64,000 bases of DNA from Volvox africanus (taxonomy: Eukaryota; Chlorophyta; Chlorophyceae; Chlamydomonadales; Volvocaceae). Below the pieces are notes generated by a model that did not search any database, was not told the origin of the DNA, and saw only the letters and a list, made by a program, of their open reading frames with translations. The position numbers and the translations under genes were made by a program. The DNA lies in contig BSDZ01000078.1 of the NCBI GenBank assembly GCA_030268105.1, positions 5,503,001-5,567,000 of the forward strand, read 5' to 3'. This document shows positions 1 through 12,036 of this stretch, piece by piece. The first letter of the stretch is position 1. Each line of letters starts with the position of its first letter.

Positions 1-3000
1 ATCTTTCGATGCCACCCTGGATTGGGTCCCATATACAGTAGCCTAGGCACCGCCCCTCCGGTGCTAATTGCTGGTAAAGATAGGATATCCTAGGATTATT
101 GCAGTTCCACGTCAGAGAGTTAATCTTGATGGTCAGGATTTGATTCATGGCCTTGTCGAATCAAGTACTAAGGATTACAAGAAGCTCTTTTGAGGTGTCT
201 CTGATCAGTCGTCCCTTTGTCAATTTGGATTGTGGTCTGCTGCAAAAGAAGGCCCCTGCGGACTCCACTTACAAACAGCCAAGGCAAATCCACACCTAGA
301 CTCATTCTGCGCTACCTAAGGAGACTAGAAAAAGAGAGGAGGAAATAAAGCCAACGAACACCGCGGACAACTCTTAGCCAGCCGGGGCACTCCACTTTTG
401 CTCCTCTTAACACCTCTCTCTGCCGGCTCGGACACCTACCTACGCTCTGCCAGACACCCAACCACCGACCAGCTGTGGCAGAGCACACACCCGCAGCACG
501 GCAATGGCCACCCACGCCGGCCCACAAACAACGCAACCACCATGACACACAGCAAGCGAGCCAGCAAGAGGCTAAAGATAGACATGCGCACCACCACCTA
601 TTCCCTAGAGTGCATCCATGATAGCGTAGGAAGAGGCGAAAGAGAACGGGCGTCAACGCAGAACCTCCTCTGGGCAGGCCTAAACTCAAGGTGCTGCGAA
701 GAAAGACACACAGAGCACCGGGAGGGGGGTTGGGGTGCGAAACGAAAATATTGACTAAGTTCAGAATGTTGTGATGGGTCACTACTTCTGTTTCCAAGCC
801 AGCAAACAACCTGCAGGCCACCACCTATACACCCCTGGAGCTCCAGGTTCTACCCCGACCGATGGCGGGCCAAAACCCCTAAGTTGAGAGCAGGGTGCCC
901 CCATGTCGACGGACGGAGACGGACCCGATTATAGTGACCTGCAAGCTGACCAGGAGCGGAGTTGACGCCTTAGATGATTCGGCAGGTCCCGCTGGATGCC
1001 GGTGGTGAGTGCCGAACCCGTGAAAAGCACTGATTTCGGAGGAGTCGGCATGGGAGACCGGAAGAGGGTGCCCCGAAGTACCGGGGAAGGTAGGGACTGC
1101 CAGGTTAGTGGCCACGGGTGATGTACCCCCCCTATCCCGCACACAACCTGCAGTCGTGACCACAAAAAAGCAAGAGCACCAAGTTACCTGCACACAGCGA
1201 CAAACAACCGCAGCAAGACATCAACAACCGCGCACTCCTCACTCCTCCCGAACTACTTGAACGAAAGCCGTACAACTGTACAAAAAAGGGCTAATCCAAC
1301 CTCTAGACGAAACAGGAAAACCCCAGAAGAGGGTTCTCCACCAAAAACGTTTGTCTCCCATTGCACCATAAACTGAGCTTTGAGCAAGCTCAAAATCATT
1401 TTTCATATGAAGCGACAACCTGTTTGTAGAAAATTGAACATTAATTCCAAATAATTAACTCCTTAAAGGCTACAAAGGTGTTCAGGAAATGGGATCATAG
1501 GGCCCCATTGGAAACCGTGTAACGGCAAGTCGCCTGTAAGTTAGGACCTGCTCCTGACAAGATACCACCCCAGATCTTTCAACCCCTCGTGTGGGACGTT
1601 GTTTGGCTGCCTTTATTTGCCACTACAAACTCGGGTCGCATCTTGCTTTGCCAGGAATACATGGCTACCCAGCTCACCTCGACTACTGTGAATAGGATTG
1701 GTGCAAATGTGGTTTCGGATTTCCTGGGCAGGGCTTGCAACGTTAACAGTGCGCGATCAGGCCCCAGAGGATGGGACAATATACCCAATAACCACCCCAT
1801 CTTTAAATTTGATGGTCGTAATAAATTAATTTGACACGATCCAGTTCAACAAGATGTCCAGCGTCCTGTGTATTCGTCATATGGATACTAGTTTAGGCCT
1901 CCAGGCTAGTGAAACTGGCATGCTTGGCCACGTAAGGCCCGCAGTGTTGTGCGGGAGGCATTCGCTTGGACGCTGCACTCGAGCCGTTTGGTTCCACAGT
2001 AAGTCGTATATATCTGCTCATCTACATATGCAGTAGCTGAGAGCCGCAAAGGCCTCCCGAAATGCTGATAGTGTGCGTCTGCACCTTGAGATTGTGCTGG
2101 TGTGTGGGCCGTACATGTACGACTACTACACGTCTTGGGCACTTTGACCTTGTCAAGTGTTGCTAACCATCGCCTACCCCGGCCATGGGAGATTATAGCC
2201 TCTTAATATTACTTGCAGTAATTTTGGTGGCTTTATGTCGACGTCACTTTACGTAGTGTCCAACATATAATGGTATCCTCCATTTAGTGGTATACCGAAG
2301 ATTATGTGAAATCAGGTTTGTGACTTCTGGTAAGATTATCTTAGTTTGTGACGTCCACGATACGTGGGATCCCACGTATCGTATAGTCTCACGTAGAGCC
2401 CGACACTTGACCGGGAGACCTAGCTGATCACACTGCTACACTCGTCCCCCTCACTATTTGATATGTGATATATTTGGGGTATTGAGGGGCCGCCAGTGGA
2501 ATAAAAATCCCTGACTTTGGACCCAACCGGTAGCTCCTTCTCACAAGCTTTTTACCATCTTTATTTCATATTACGTTCAAAAAGTTGCACGTCATCCATT
2601 TTCCTTCTCCTTGCACTTTGAATACGTTGAACGTGACCAGGGGCACACCATTTCGCACACCGTAGTTCGACTTACAATGGATAATTCTTACAGAATTTTA
2701 CACTTCGCATTGATCTTCTACTGTGCAAATCATCCCGGGACAAGACGTGGAATCGCTATGAAAGCAGCCATGAGGATGGCCGAAATGGCGGCCAGGTGCC
2801 GAAGCAATGTCAGTCAGCGCATTTTGATTTAATTCGCATAGTGCAACGAAAGATAACTGAATACATACATTAATAACCTGGAGCCCCTCGCAGAATTGTG
2901 GAGCGCCAATATAGTGCTCGTACAGTCGGGTTGGCAGAGTGCGTGACTGATTGAGGCACCGTTTGATAGACCTTCATGTCTTGTTAAAACTAATATAAAG

Positions 3001-6000
3001 TTGGAGACGAATGGCGCGCGGATGTCCCGTTCGTAGATTGATAGAGCAACGGAAATTGCGGGGTGTTCCCTAAGCCAGGGGCAGAGTTGCTCTGCAAAAG
3101 TCCAATGAAAATTTACGGTAGCTACTGAAACGCATGATGTTATCAAAATAAAAGCATAGCCCAGCACAAGAACGGTATGGAGGGGCGTATGGGTCATAAC
3201 GATCAATTACGGGCCGTAAGGGTGTACACATTCCCATAATGGAGCGGCCCCCCATAATGGAGACACATTCTGATAGCTCAGATTGTGATTACGGGGTCAT
3301 TGTGGACCAATTAGGGAGGAAGGGCTGACGATAGGGACGTGGTCGGGCGTTGCAAAACGGGGTCAAGCGAGACACGAGAGCAGAGAGAGCTCTATCTGCG
3401 AGACACACATGGCATTCGTAGTGGCCCATAGCAGCAGCGTACACGCACGGTGGTGCATTCATTTAACAACTGAAATATATGGAGTCCAGGACTTCATATG
3501 CATAAGACACACATTAATTTCACGTTCGCAATATTTCAGCGATGACATACAAGTGATAGGTAACAAAACAAAAGAATAAATAAACAATAATTAGCAGAAC
3601 TAAGGCATGCGTGGCAGCGTCATGGATTGTTGGGGCAAACAACACCAGCATCGGGCAACGAACAAATAAACATGGTCGTGTATATTACGAGTTTCTATGA
3701 TATGCAATCGGCATAATGGGCAATACGCACGGGACTGTGAACTCAATTGCATCACATGTTCGTGCACAAAAGCAATTCGTTCCCACTGCAGCACTTGTGG
3801 CCGTATTACGTATATACACATATGCATATCGATACATCTTTGCAGCCCCGAGCAACTTGCATTCCTTTTTCACCACGCACGTCTGGGGCTGGGCGTTTGC
3901 AGGTAGCGTGGGCCACGCACCTTGAATGGCCAGTCGGGGCGGCTCCCTGCACTGCGTGGAGTAGTCCTCATGTGATGGCGAATGAGCGAAAGAGTGGTTC
4001 GTCGAGGGATTCAGCAAAAAGTGCATGTAAGGAACTCAAGGGACACATAATATTCGACTCTGCCTGTAGACTTTTACCCGACCTCGTGGTTCATGTAGCG
4101 AACGGAAGGTGTCGGTAGCCATGCATCCATTCGTTATTGGGTCAGGTCAGGAATAAACTTAACGTGTAGTGGAAGTAACCAAAGGTGGCCGAACTTTGTG
4201 CATGGCAATTGCAAATCGGAAAGCATCCATTAAGAACAAACCAGTTGCAAGCTGAGGCCATCTTGAGTGTTGACTACCTAGCAGCACAGTAGCTAGTGCA
4301 CCTGCTGGCATTTATATCGGTGCGAGGGAGGCTATATGCTATCTAAAATGTATTATTTAGTTACCCACGCTTGGCAAATGCACATGCTATAATCTAAAAG
4401 ATTCACCACTATTTCTACTCTAAGTGCCATCTATTCTTGCGGTCAGCTGCTTCACGGAGTCGTCACCCATATTTGCCAATAATGGTTCGATCGGTGATAT
4501 GATTGCAAACAGCAGGACGGTAGTCTGAATGTTAGTAGTTAACCTGCTGTAGCGCGCTGACTTCTTTTGGGGAGGATAAGGGACGGCTATTCGTCGGAAA
4601 CGCCCTGGGATGGACACAGCAGCGAGGACACTTGTGATGATCTATCCCGCAATAAAAATGAACAATTGCCTTAACCATAGAGATTCCCATTCATCAAAAA
4701 TCTAAAGGGTAAAAGTCATTTTATGTTGCCAACTTGAGGCGGTGCATGCCATGGCGTATCCAAACAGACGGCTTACTTGCTTGGCGGCCAATCAACTCCT
4801 CATCAGTAACTAAAAAAGACACAATTACAATTGTTCCAAAGAATCTATTACCTGATCCATATATTTATCCACCGTAGTTCCAATGGGACGGATGGGATGG
4901 TTTGCAGGGCCGCGGAAAGTGCGATATCCCGACACACTGCGATCACGCCGAAACCTGTGATTCCCCTTGATAACTGATATCATGTATGAAAATTGATGAC
5001 GTTTTTATAGGTTTCATTCTGCAATGAGGTGTATTGGCGAAAGATTCCATATGCTTGGAATATTACGGCTCGACAACTTAGGATAGGCTTTACTAAGCAT
5101 TTCGATTGCCGTCGGTATTGGATAGTTCTGTAATAATGTTTGCCTCGATGTACATGAATAAATTAAGATAAATATTCCAGGGTGGTATGCTCCATCCTTT
5201 CGTAGAATTTCACGGATTCAGCGGTTTTCGTATTACGCAGCTTTACGTTTCTAAAGCGGCCTTGCATCTAATTATTCAATATTTTGAATAGGCTTTATAC
5301 GCAGTACATTAAATGGTTTTGCCAAGGCCGTCTTATCACGATACTGCCAGTATGGCTGGGCCATCAGGATGGCGCCCAGGTGAGGTTGCCACGCAGCAAG
5401 CAGGAAACGGCACATCATGACGTAACCATGTACACTCAAAATATATTATCAGTGCTCTTTCCGAAATTTGATGCAGTTTGGAGTCTTAATGACTTGAAGC
5501 AAGCTCCGAAACCCAGCGTTGGCATATGCGCCGTCACATGCCGCAGATGTCGAAGTAGCCACCAAAACAATCCTGGTTGAGGTCAGTCAGGCATTAGGAC
5601 AGGAGTATGCACCAATATTGGCCATTTCCAACCATTCCAATAAAACCTCATTTTGAGGGAAAACGAAGCTTGGCTGGGTTTCCTACTCCACTGCGACCGT
5701 GCCGTTGCAATCCGTTCAGTAACGCACGTACCGCGATCTATCTATATGAAGGTTCATTGAAGTACGCAGCTAGTACTCAAGCGGCTGTGCGCGGTAGGGT
5801 ACCCAGCTGCGTGTTCTGTTCGGCTTGCGCATCATTTGAACCTATACTCGTCACGCCGTCGTGCCACCGCTATTCCTTTCTGCCATATTTTATTGCTACG
5901 TAGTTTAAGTTTTCCTGGAAGGACGCGCGGATTGCTTGCACTGAGCATGCTGTTTGGGCGTGTCAGCCTACCTGCATCGGGCGATTCGGCAAGCGCTGTC

Positions 6001-6039
6001 TTGCACGCCAGCACAAACACGGGTGAATGTTGCTTGGGT
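1..6039. other. Gene-poor region, no convincing gene
   Basis: Open frames here are short, overlap on both strands and show no recognisable domain or consistent splice-site phase. The stretch holds a 26-base perfect palindrome at 2357-2382. At about 1939-1996 it also has a segment resembling one at 23484-23530, which suggests degenerate interspersed repeats. A frame running from about 5836 to 6211 leads into the bZIP gene model. Nothing else can be supported. Confidence 0.5.
2357..2382. repeat. Perfect 26-base palindrome
   Basis: Thirteen bases (ACGATACGTGGGA) are followed immediately by their exact reverse complement with no spacer. Each arm contains ACGTGG, the core of G-box/ABRE-type bZIP sites. 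No gene is seen beside it, so a cis-regulatory role is only a possibility. A remnant of a mobile-element terminus is equally possible. Confidence 0.8.
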
Positions 6040-8842
6040 ATGTATCCAACTACCTTTTCGTTATCCCTGGACCACGAGCCAGCGATCTCGTGCGAGCCCG
6101 GAAGCACCGCCTCGGCACCAGCAGCAGTACATCCGAACATGTTTAATAATGTCGCCAGCTACCCAGCAACAACGGCATTGCCCTGGATGGGCTTTATGGA
6201 TTCCGGCAATCGTAAGTCAAAGCAATTGCTTTGTCATCTCCTCGCCTGAATGCTTCGGTGCCGATTTTGGCGCGCACCTGCTTTGAGCACCCAACAGCTA
6301 TTCGCGGCCTGTTTATTCGTGCTAGCTGGCAGAGCTGCTTACCTTATATACATACCTTTTATCCACGTTTATAGGATACGTAACCGAACACATATACCTA
6401 TGATAGCCTTACTTCGTTATCTGTTGCGAATCTAAGTTGTAACGGCCGCGCGCGGCTGCAGTCGCCGACAATAGAAACCCCCAAACTCTAAACTCGCTCG
6501 ACATGCATCGGGTTGTTCATCGCAGTCCGGCATTGCTCGCTTCCACCGCCACATGCGCCCGTTATGGAGGAGGGCGGCGGCTCATATCGGCAGCAACAGT
6601 GCAGCGAGAACAGTCCAACCTCTTCGGATATGGGCGGCGGCGGAGAGACTCCCCTGGCGGGAAGCCCTGCACTAGGAGTATGTTGCTCGTCCTTATCTGC
6701 AGCCACATTCTGCGGAGTGATGCCCGGAATACCAGCGCCCTGTAATGCAGTCCCAGCAGCATCGACTGCGCAGACCGCACCCCACGCTTCAATCCCGGAC
6801 GCGCATCGGTCATTGGTGGACGGCAGCGCAGCGGGATCCTCGACTACGCTCATGCTACGGCAACTGCTGTTGCAGCAGCAGCAGTTACAGCAGCAGCTGC
6901 AGCAACAGCAGCAATGGCAAATGGGGACGGCTTGTTCGGATGGGCTCTCTCCATCTCTAATCGGCCTCCAGCTGCGAGGCCTCCAGCCGCAGCCGCAGAA
7001 AGGCGGCAGCGACGTCCCCTCTTGCGCAGCAGCGGGTGCCGTGGAGCTGCCCTCCACAACGGCCGCCAGGACGGTTTCCGCACAACAAGCGTCGCAGCCG
7101 TCATTATCAACCGCAGCAAGGTCAACGCTATTACCCCTCTCGAAAGCTGCTGATTCTGTTGCTCCTCTTGGTGGTAGCAGCGGGGGCGGTGGGGCCTTCC
7201 GAAGTGGCAGCGGCGAACTGTCGACGGACTTCTTAACGAGCTTGAAGCGCAACCTTGATACCCATGAGCAAGATATGCCGCCTTTCCGTCAGCTCACATA
7301 CAGGGCATCTGGGTCATCGAGTCAGCTGCTCGCGCACCTGGGCACCACCACAAAGAATCGGGACGCACAGCGCCGCTTTCGACAGCGGCAAAGGGTACGT
7401 AAGCGATCCTGCAAGTGGCGACATGGCGAGAAAAGATGCCACTACTCGCACGTACGGCCCTGACTTGGACATGGACCGGATGGGGCACCCGCCTTGTCCT
7501 GTGCTCATTCTGCAATGCCACTTACCGTTTTGGCTGTAGACGGGCATGGCAGTCCGGTGCACTTGCTTCTTCCGTGATCCAATGAGCTCCTTATTAATAC
7601 CTCTCGGCATTATTTGGTCGCCCAAGTGCTGCAGTTATCACCACTTTACGACCTGCCGTTCAAAGATCTTTGAGCGGAGTCCAGGGAGCTCTTGGGCGTT
7701 GTTGAAGCGATACATGTAGTGGTGTCGTGTTGTGTACGCGATGGGGAACAATCCCGACTGCCTGGCTGCAGTCGTGTTGTCCAGGGCCCTTGAACTTGGA
7801 TGTGGTCACGCGCGCTCGCGACATGTTAACGTGTTGAGCGATACCGGGAACTGAGCTCAGATCGATATTGAGGCATACTGCTTGGGACATCAATTCATTC
7901 ACGGAGCATTCCGGGTGGATAACCAGAAACCACCACAACAATAATTACAAGTACTCCAGAACCCCTCACGTCGACCCGCCCCTCATGATTGTGCGTTACT
8001 TTGGGAGCCTTACAATACCCTTACCCTACTCTACTCTACCCTACCCTACCCTACCCTGCCCCACTCTACCCTTCCCTACCTAACCTTACCCAACCCAACC
8101 CTATCCTAACCAATCCTACCCTACCCTACCCTACCCTACCCCACCCGCATCTGCGCCTCCAGGAGGCCTTTGCATCAATGGAGGCTCGCGTGCGGGCGCA
8201 GGAGCAGCAGCTACAGTCCCTTTACAGGGAGAAGCGTATGGTTGAGCAACACAATGAGGTATGCGTGCGTGTGCGTGTGTGTGCTATGGAGTCATATGAA
8301 TAGGGGTTGCTTCGCAGAACGGGCTGCGGGTGTCCGTTGCTTCATGCACCAGCCCAAACCACCGTCTGAAGACGCATGCGTAAGTCGATTCGGAGTCCGC
8401 ACGGAATGGCTCTCCGTTGATAAGAAGTTGCTTTTTGCGCCATTGTCCAGTGGCTGAGCTGCACATGATGGTGCTGACATGTTATGTTTCGGGATGCTGC
8501 GTGCCCCGGTTGCTGTGCATAATGACGTGATGCCCAGCCGTGCTGTGCTGTGCAGGGTATGATGATGATGATCTGCGCTGCACTGCACAACGATATGCTG
8601 CGCTGCACTCCCAAACATTGTTGCATTCCGAAGTCTTACGTGCCTCCTGCTTTTCCCAGGTTCTTTTACGTCAACTGCGCGCTTACGAGCAAAACGCAGA
8701 GCAGCAACAACAGCGGCAACAGCAGCAGGAGGAGGAACAGAAGCGGCAGCAGGCACGGCCACCTGCAGATACGGGCCACGATGATAGCTACCGCCCGCAG
8801 TTGTGCTGTTTATGTGGCAGCGCAATCATGCAGCCAAGGTAG
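6040..8842 (+). CDS. bZIP transcription factor, Yap/Pap1-type basic region
   Basis: Predicted nuclear DNA-binding protein of about 439 residues. Model: exons 6040-6211, 6526-7394, 8163-8258 and 8660-8842, with all phases compatible. The long second exon is low-complexity Ser/Ala/Gly with a glutamine run near 6865-6910. It ends in the basic region NRDAQRRFRQRQR, which fits N-x7-R and also the N-x2-A-Q-x2-F-R signature of fungal Yap1/Pap1. Exons 3 and 4 continue the zipper: Met, Gln, Leu, Val, Leu and Tyr fall every seventh residue from R+10. A Gln/Glu-rich tail follows. The basic region and zipper are directly visible. The first exon is weaker: its donor (GTAAGT at 6212) and the acceptor at 6525 match in phase, but translation could instead begin at ATG 6564. 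The stop is a TAG followed in frame by 34 more Gln/Glu codons. Targets and regulation are unknown. Confidence 0.85.
8016..8146 (+). repeat. CCCTA-type simple repeat in bZIP intron
   Basis: A run of imperfect CCCTA/CCTAC units fills the last part of the intron before the zipper exon and doubles as its pyrimidine-rich tract. It resembles but does not match TTTAGGG or TTTTAGGG telomere units. Confidence 0.85.
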
Positions 8843-8947
8843 GAGCAGCAGGAGCAGCAGCAACAGCAGCAGCAGCAGCAGCAGGAGCAGGAGCAACAGC
8901 AGCAGGAGCAGGAGCAACAGCAGCAGGAGCAGGAGCAGGAAGCTTAA
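8843..8947 (+). other. In-frame Gln/Glu codon run after bZIP stop
   Basis: Directly after the TAG at 8840-8842 the same frame stays open for 34 codons, almost all CAG, CAA or GAG, and then ends at TAA (8945-8947). This matches the composition of the preceding exon. It could be a C-terminus lost to a recent nonsense change, a readthrough extension, or a trinucleotide repeat in the 3' UTR. A donor (AG|GTAGGAG at 8839) could also splice the stop out toward an exon I did not find. Confidence 0.6.
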
Positions 8948-9296
8948 TGCTGCCGAATATGCGGGGGACTCGATCGTCTGCCGGAACTGGCACCAAACAG
9001 AACAATACTGCTCTAAGTGACGCCGGAACGCGACACCACAACTTGAGCCCAGGAGTTATCAGAGGACCATTTTCCTCTTCGTCGTGTTTGAGTGCGCTAA
9101 TGGGTAATAATAGAAGCCCCTTCTGCTGCTGCCTCTGGGGCAGTAGCCAGGATTAAGATTGCGCGCCTGCTTAAGATTGCGGTGTCTTAGGACAATCAGA
9201 AGGCATCCCTACCTGGTGCAGCGTAGACGACATCGCACATTTAGCAGCGCATTATATAGGTCCCCCCACCATCCTGGATTTTATGTCTTGTGTTTT

Positions 9297-9301
9297 TGTA
9301 A
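9297..9301 (+). terminator. TGTAA polyadenylation signal for bZIP gene
   Basis: TGTAA is the usual volvocine poly(A) signal. This copy lies about 455 bases after the bZIP stop, a typical 3' UTR length in these algae. The motif is short and can occur by chance. Confidence 0.4.
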
Positions 9302-11117
9302 GTTACTGTCGTATTATTGCCGGGTGTAGGATGTGGAGAGACGTGATCTGGAGACGCTTTTCGTACATCGTGCCGTTCGACTGATCCTAATTAAGCGCGC
9401 AGCTCTTGCACAGCCCTGTTGCTTTCAAGGCTTGTTGCCCATTCGGTCATTTCCCCCGCTCATTTAGCTATCATCCATTGCCGCGCGATAGGTAACACTT
9501 TGGGTTTAATTCTTGTCCTCAGTAGGACACAGAACTTTGCGTGACTGCTGGGTGACATGCATGTGTCTCTGAATTGCTGCTTTTGTTTCCCAGCGGACTG
9601 CCCTCGGCTTCCCATTCACGGAGTGGCATCCCCTCATGGCAAGACCTGCATGCAAGTTGCCGCGCCGCGTCCTGCCTGTCTGCTATGGACCATTCAACAG
9701 GGGGCCCTGATGCTGGGGGAAAACACACGATGCTGCGCTCCTCGGCGCCCGAGTAAATGCACCCGTGCCCTTGTGCTTTTCACTTCCTGCTCCTTTTCCT
9801 TCCTCTTCGTGACGAGAACTTTGTTGCTTGGTGGAATCCGTCTTCGGACCCCCGACCCGGAGGCCAGGTGCCCCATTTCGTACCTGGCCGTTCCAGGCCG
9901 CTCTTGGGTATACGACATCGTACTGTACCGTTTGTGCCCATACTTGATTTCCAAAGTGCAAGGGCCATGTCAATGTCATTGTGCGGTGTGACTGCCTTCC
10001 CCGCGCGATCTTGAATCCCCGGGGAGAACTTAGCCACACGCCGCGAGGGTACATGGGAACCAGGGGCCGGACTGAAAATCAGAAAGTCGACGACGTCGCC
10101 TGCTGATTGGTTTGTGTAGCACGAGAGGGCGGGGAATACCGGACATGCGGGTAAGCGAGTGCATGTTTGTGTGCGTGTGAATGTCTGTACGGCTGTACAT
10201 GGGTGTGCGTATTTGTGACTGTACGGTAGGGGGCAGGTCCAACCGAAGGTGCTTATAATCCGTGTGATAATGTGCCGTACAGTGTTTCAATCGTCCAGCA
10301 CACGGACTTCCGCAGCCGGACTCAGATTTAGGTCTTTTTTCGGAAAGGCTCGAAAAGGGGAAACGGAGAGCAGAGAGCGTATATGGGGAGGAGGGACCAA
10401 CAAACGAGCAGAAAGGGGCAAGAATAGAAAAAGGAAGCAGGGAAGCTGGGGGAAGGGAAGGGTACATTCAAAGTAATGTAATGCAGTGACAGGGGACAAC
10501 CAGGTAATGATTTGGCGCTTTGGCTGTAGGCTGCATGTGCAGCGGTCAGCAAAATGGTAGCACGTCCCTGTGAGGCCCCTGCGGCCGCCAGCGTCTCTTC
10601 TCTCCCTGTGTGGCCCGCGCGGCTGCCCCGTTAGCCGGCGAAGGCGACCGGATAGAGCAGACTGGGGGCAGGCTTCCGGGAAGCTTCCTGCTGGTGGGTG
10701 TAGGACCGGTGATTGTAGGACCACCGGTTACGCGTGGTGGGTTGAAGCGGACGTCATATGCGTTCTCAATATTCCTTCAAATCACTGAGGGACGATGGAA
10801 GGGGGCGAGCATAGGACCGCGGGTGGAAGAGGGCCCTCCAGGCAGCATCGCCAAAAAGGTGACGGGGAGGGGCGAGGGTGACGACTGCGGTGTGCCGGTG
10901 CAGTGTGCCTCCGTAGGTGGTTCAGGTCGGTCCACAATCCGTCGCGCCAACAGCTAACTGCTAACAGCTCGTAAGTGAGTGGTGTGCGCGAGCGAAAGAG
11001 TGATTGAGAGTTGTCCCCAAGAAGGGGCTTAGGGCAATGTGTGTGTAGGTTGTGCGCAACTGAAGTGCACAATTACGACATACGGATACAGGGAACCTTT
11101 CAGGGAGCATGCGGCCG

Positions 11118-11143
11118 CCACCACCACCACCACCACCACCACC
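11118..11143 (+). repeat. (CCA)n microsatellite
   Basis: About nine uninterrupted CCA units in an otherwise unannotated stretch. No coding frame is supported around it. Confidence 0.9.
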
Positions 11144-12002
11144 GGTGTGGAGGGTAAGGCGGGTCTGCTTCGGCCCCAGCTGGGGAACCTCCACTGGTTT
11201 GGCGCTTTCTTTCGGCAAGGTCTGCAGCTACTTCCTAGTTGCTGCGTGCCGAGGCTTCCTCCGGCTGGAGCTTTACCACCCCGCATTTGCATCACCTTTT
11301 AGGGGCGACTATGGTGGGCTGACAGAAAGTATGGTATTGTACAGACTCACGGCTCCACCAATCACCAGGATCCGATATTTTGCTTCACAAACACGTGATA
11401 AGCTGGCGATTAGCAATTAGCAATTAGCTGGCCGAGTCCACATCGTATGGCTGGAAGGTGGTATCAGCAAGGAAATACGCTGAGCAATGACGGTGACGAA
11501 ATGTCTGTTTGTGTGTGTGTGTGTGTCGGTCTGTTGGTCTCTCTCGCTGTCACTCTCTCGAGAGCCTGAAATGTGGTCGACGGAATCGGGAGTGGCCACT
11601 GCTAGGGCAAGGGGCCCACGAGGTTGGTAGACGTCGGGCGTCGGTGATTGGGAGCGACCCCCCCTGGATGTGTAGGGGTCTGGGCCTCAGAGGGGTGAGA
11701 GAGTAGATGTAGTGCGAAGAGTTCGTCACAAGTGGTGCTCGCCAGCTGTCCACGCGGTATCCTGCATTCTATGAAATTTGGACTTTGAAAGCAGGCTCGG
11801 AGGTATTACGTTTTCGGCGCATACGGGGCAAATCGCTGTTACGCAGTTTCCCGTTGCCGGTTACTTACGCCCAGTTGAACCCCTTCACTCGCAGGGATGA
11901 AGAATAGTATGCTACGGCGGCTTGTAGCCCCTGTTTGTAGCAGCCTGCTACCGTGCAGGCCGGCTGGCACTGTGGTGAGCACGAGCGGTGAAGGGAGAGG
12001 GC

Positions 12003-12036
12003 ATTCGAAAATTATATAGATTCGAAAATTATATAG
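12003..12036 (+). repeat. 17-base tandem duplication, two copies
   Basis: The unit ATTCGAAAATTATATAG occurs twice in direct succession without mismatch. It is AT-rich compared with its surroundings. It may be a target-site-type duplication left by an excised element, but no element is present. Confidence 0.85.

Noticed and set aside
5836..6249. Stand-alone 137-codon plus-strand gene
   Set aside because: It ends at a strong GTAAGT donor whose phase fits the bZIP second exon, so it is better read as that gene's first exon.
8016..8146. Interstitial telomere array
   Set aside because: The units are CCCTA and CCTAC, five bases long and irregular, not CCCTAAA or CCCTAAAA.
9557..9991. Plus-strand 144-codon frame as a Cys-rich secreted protein
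   Set aside because: No signal peptide, no family pattern, and equally long frames lie on the other strand.
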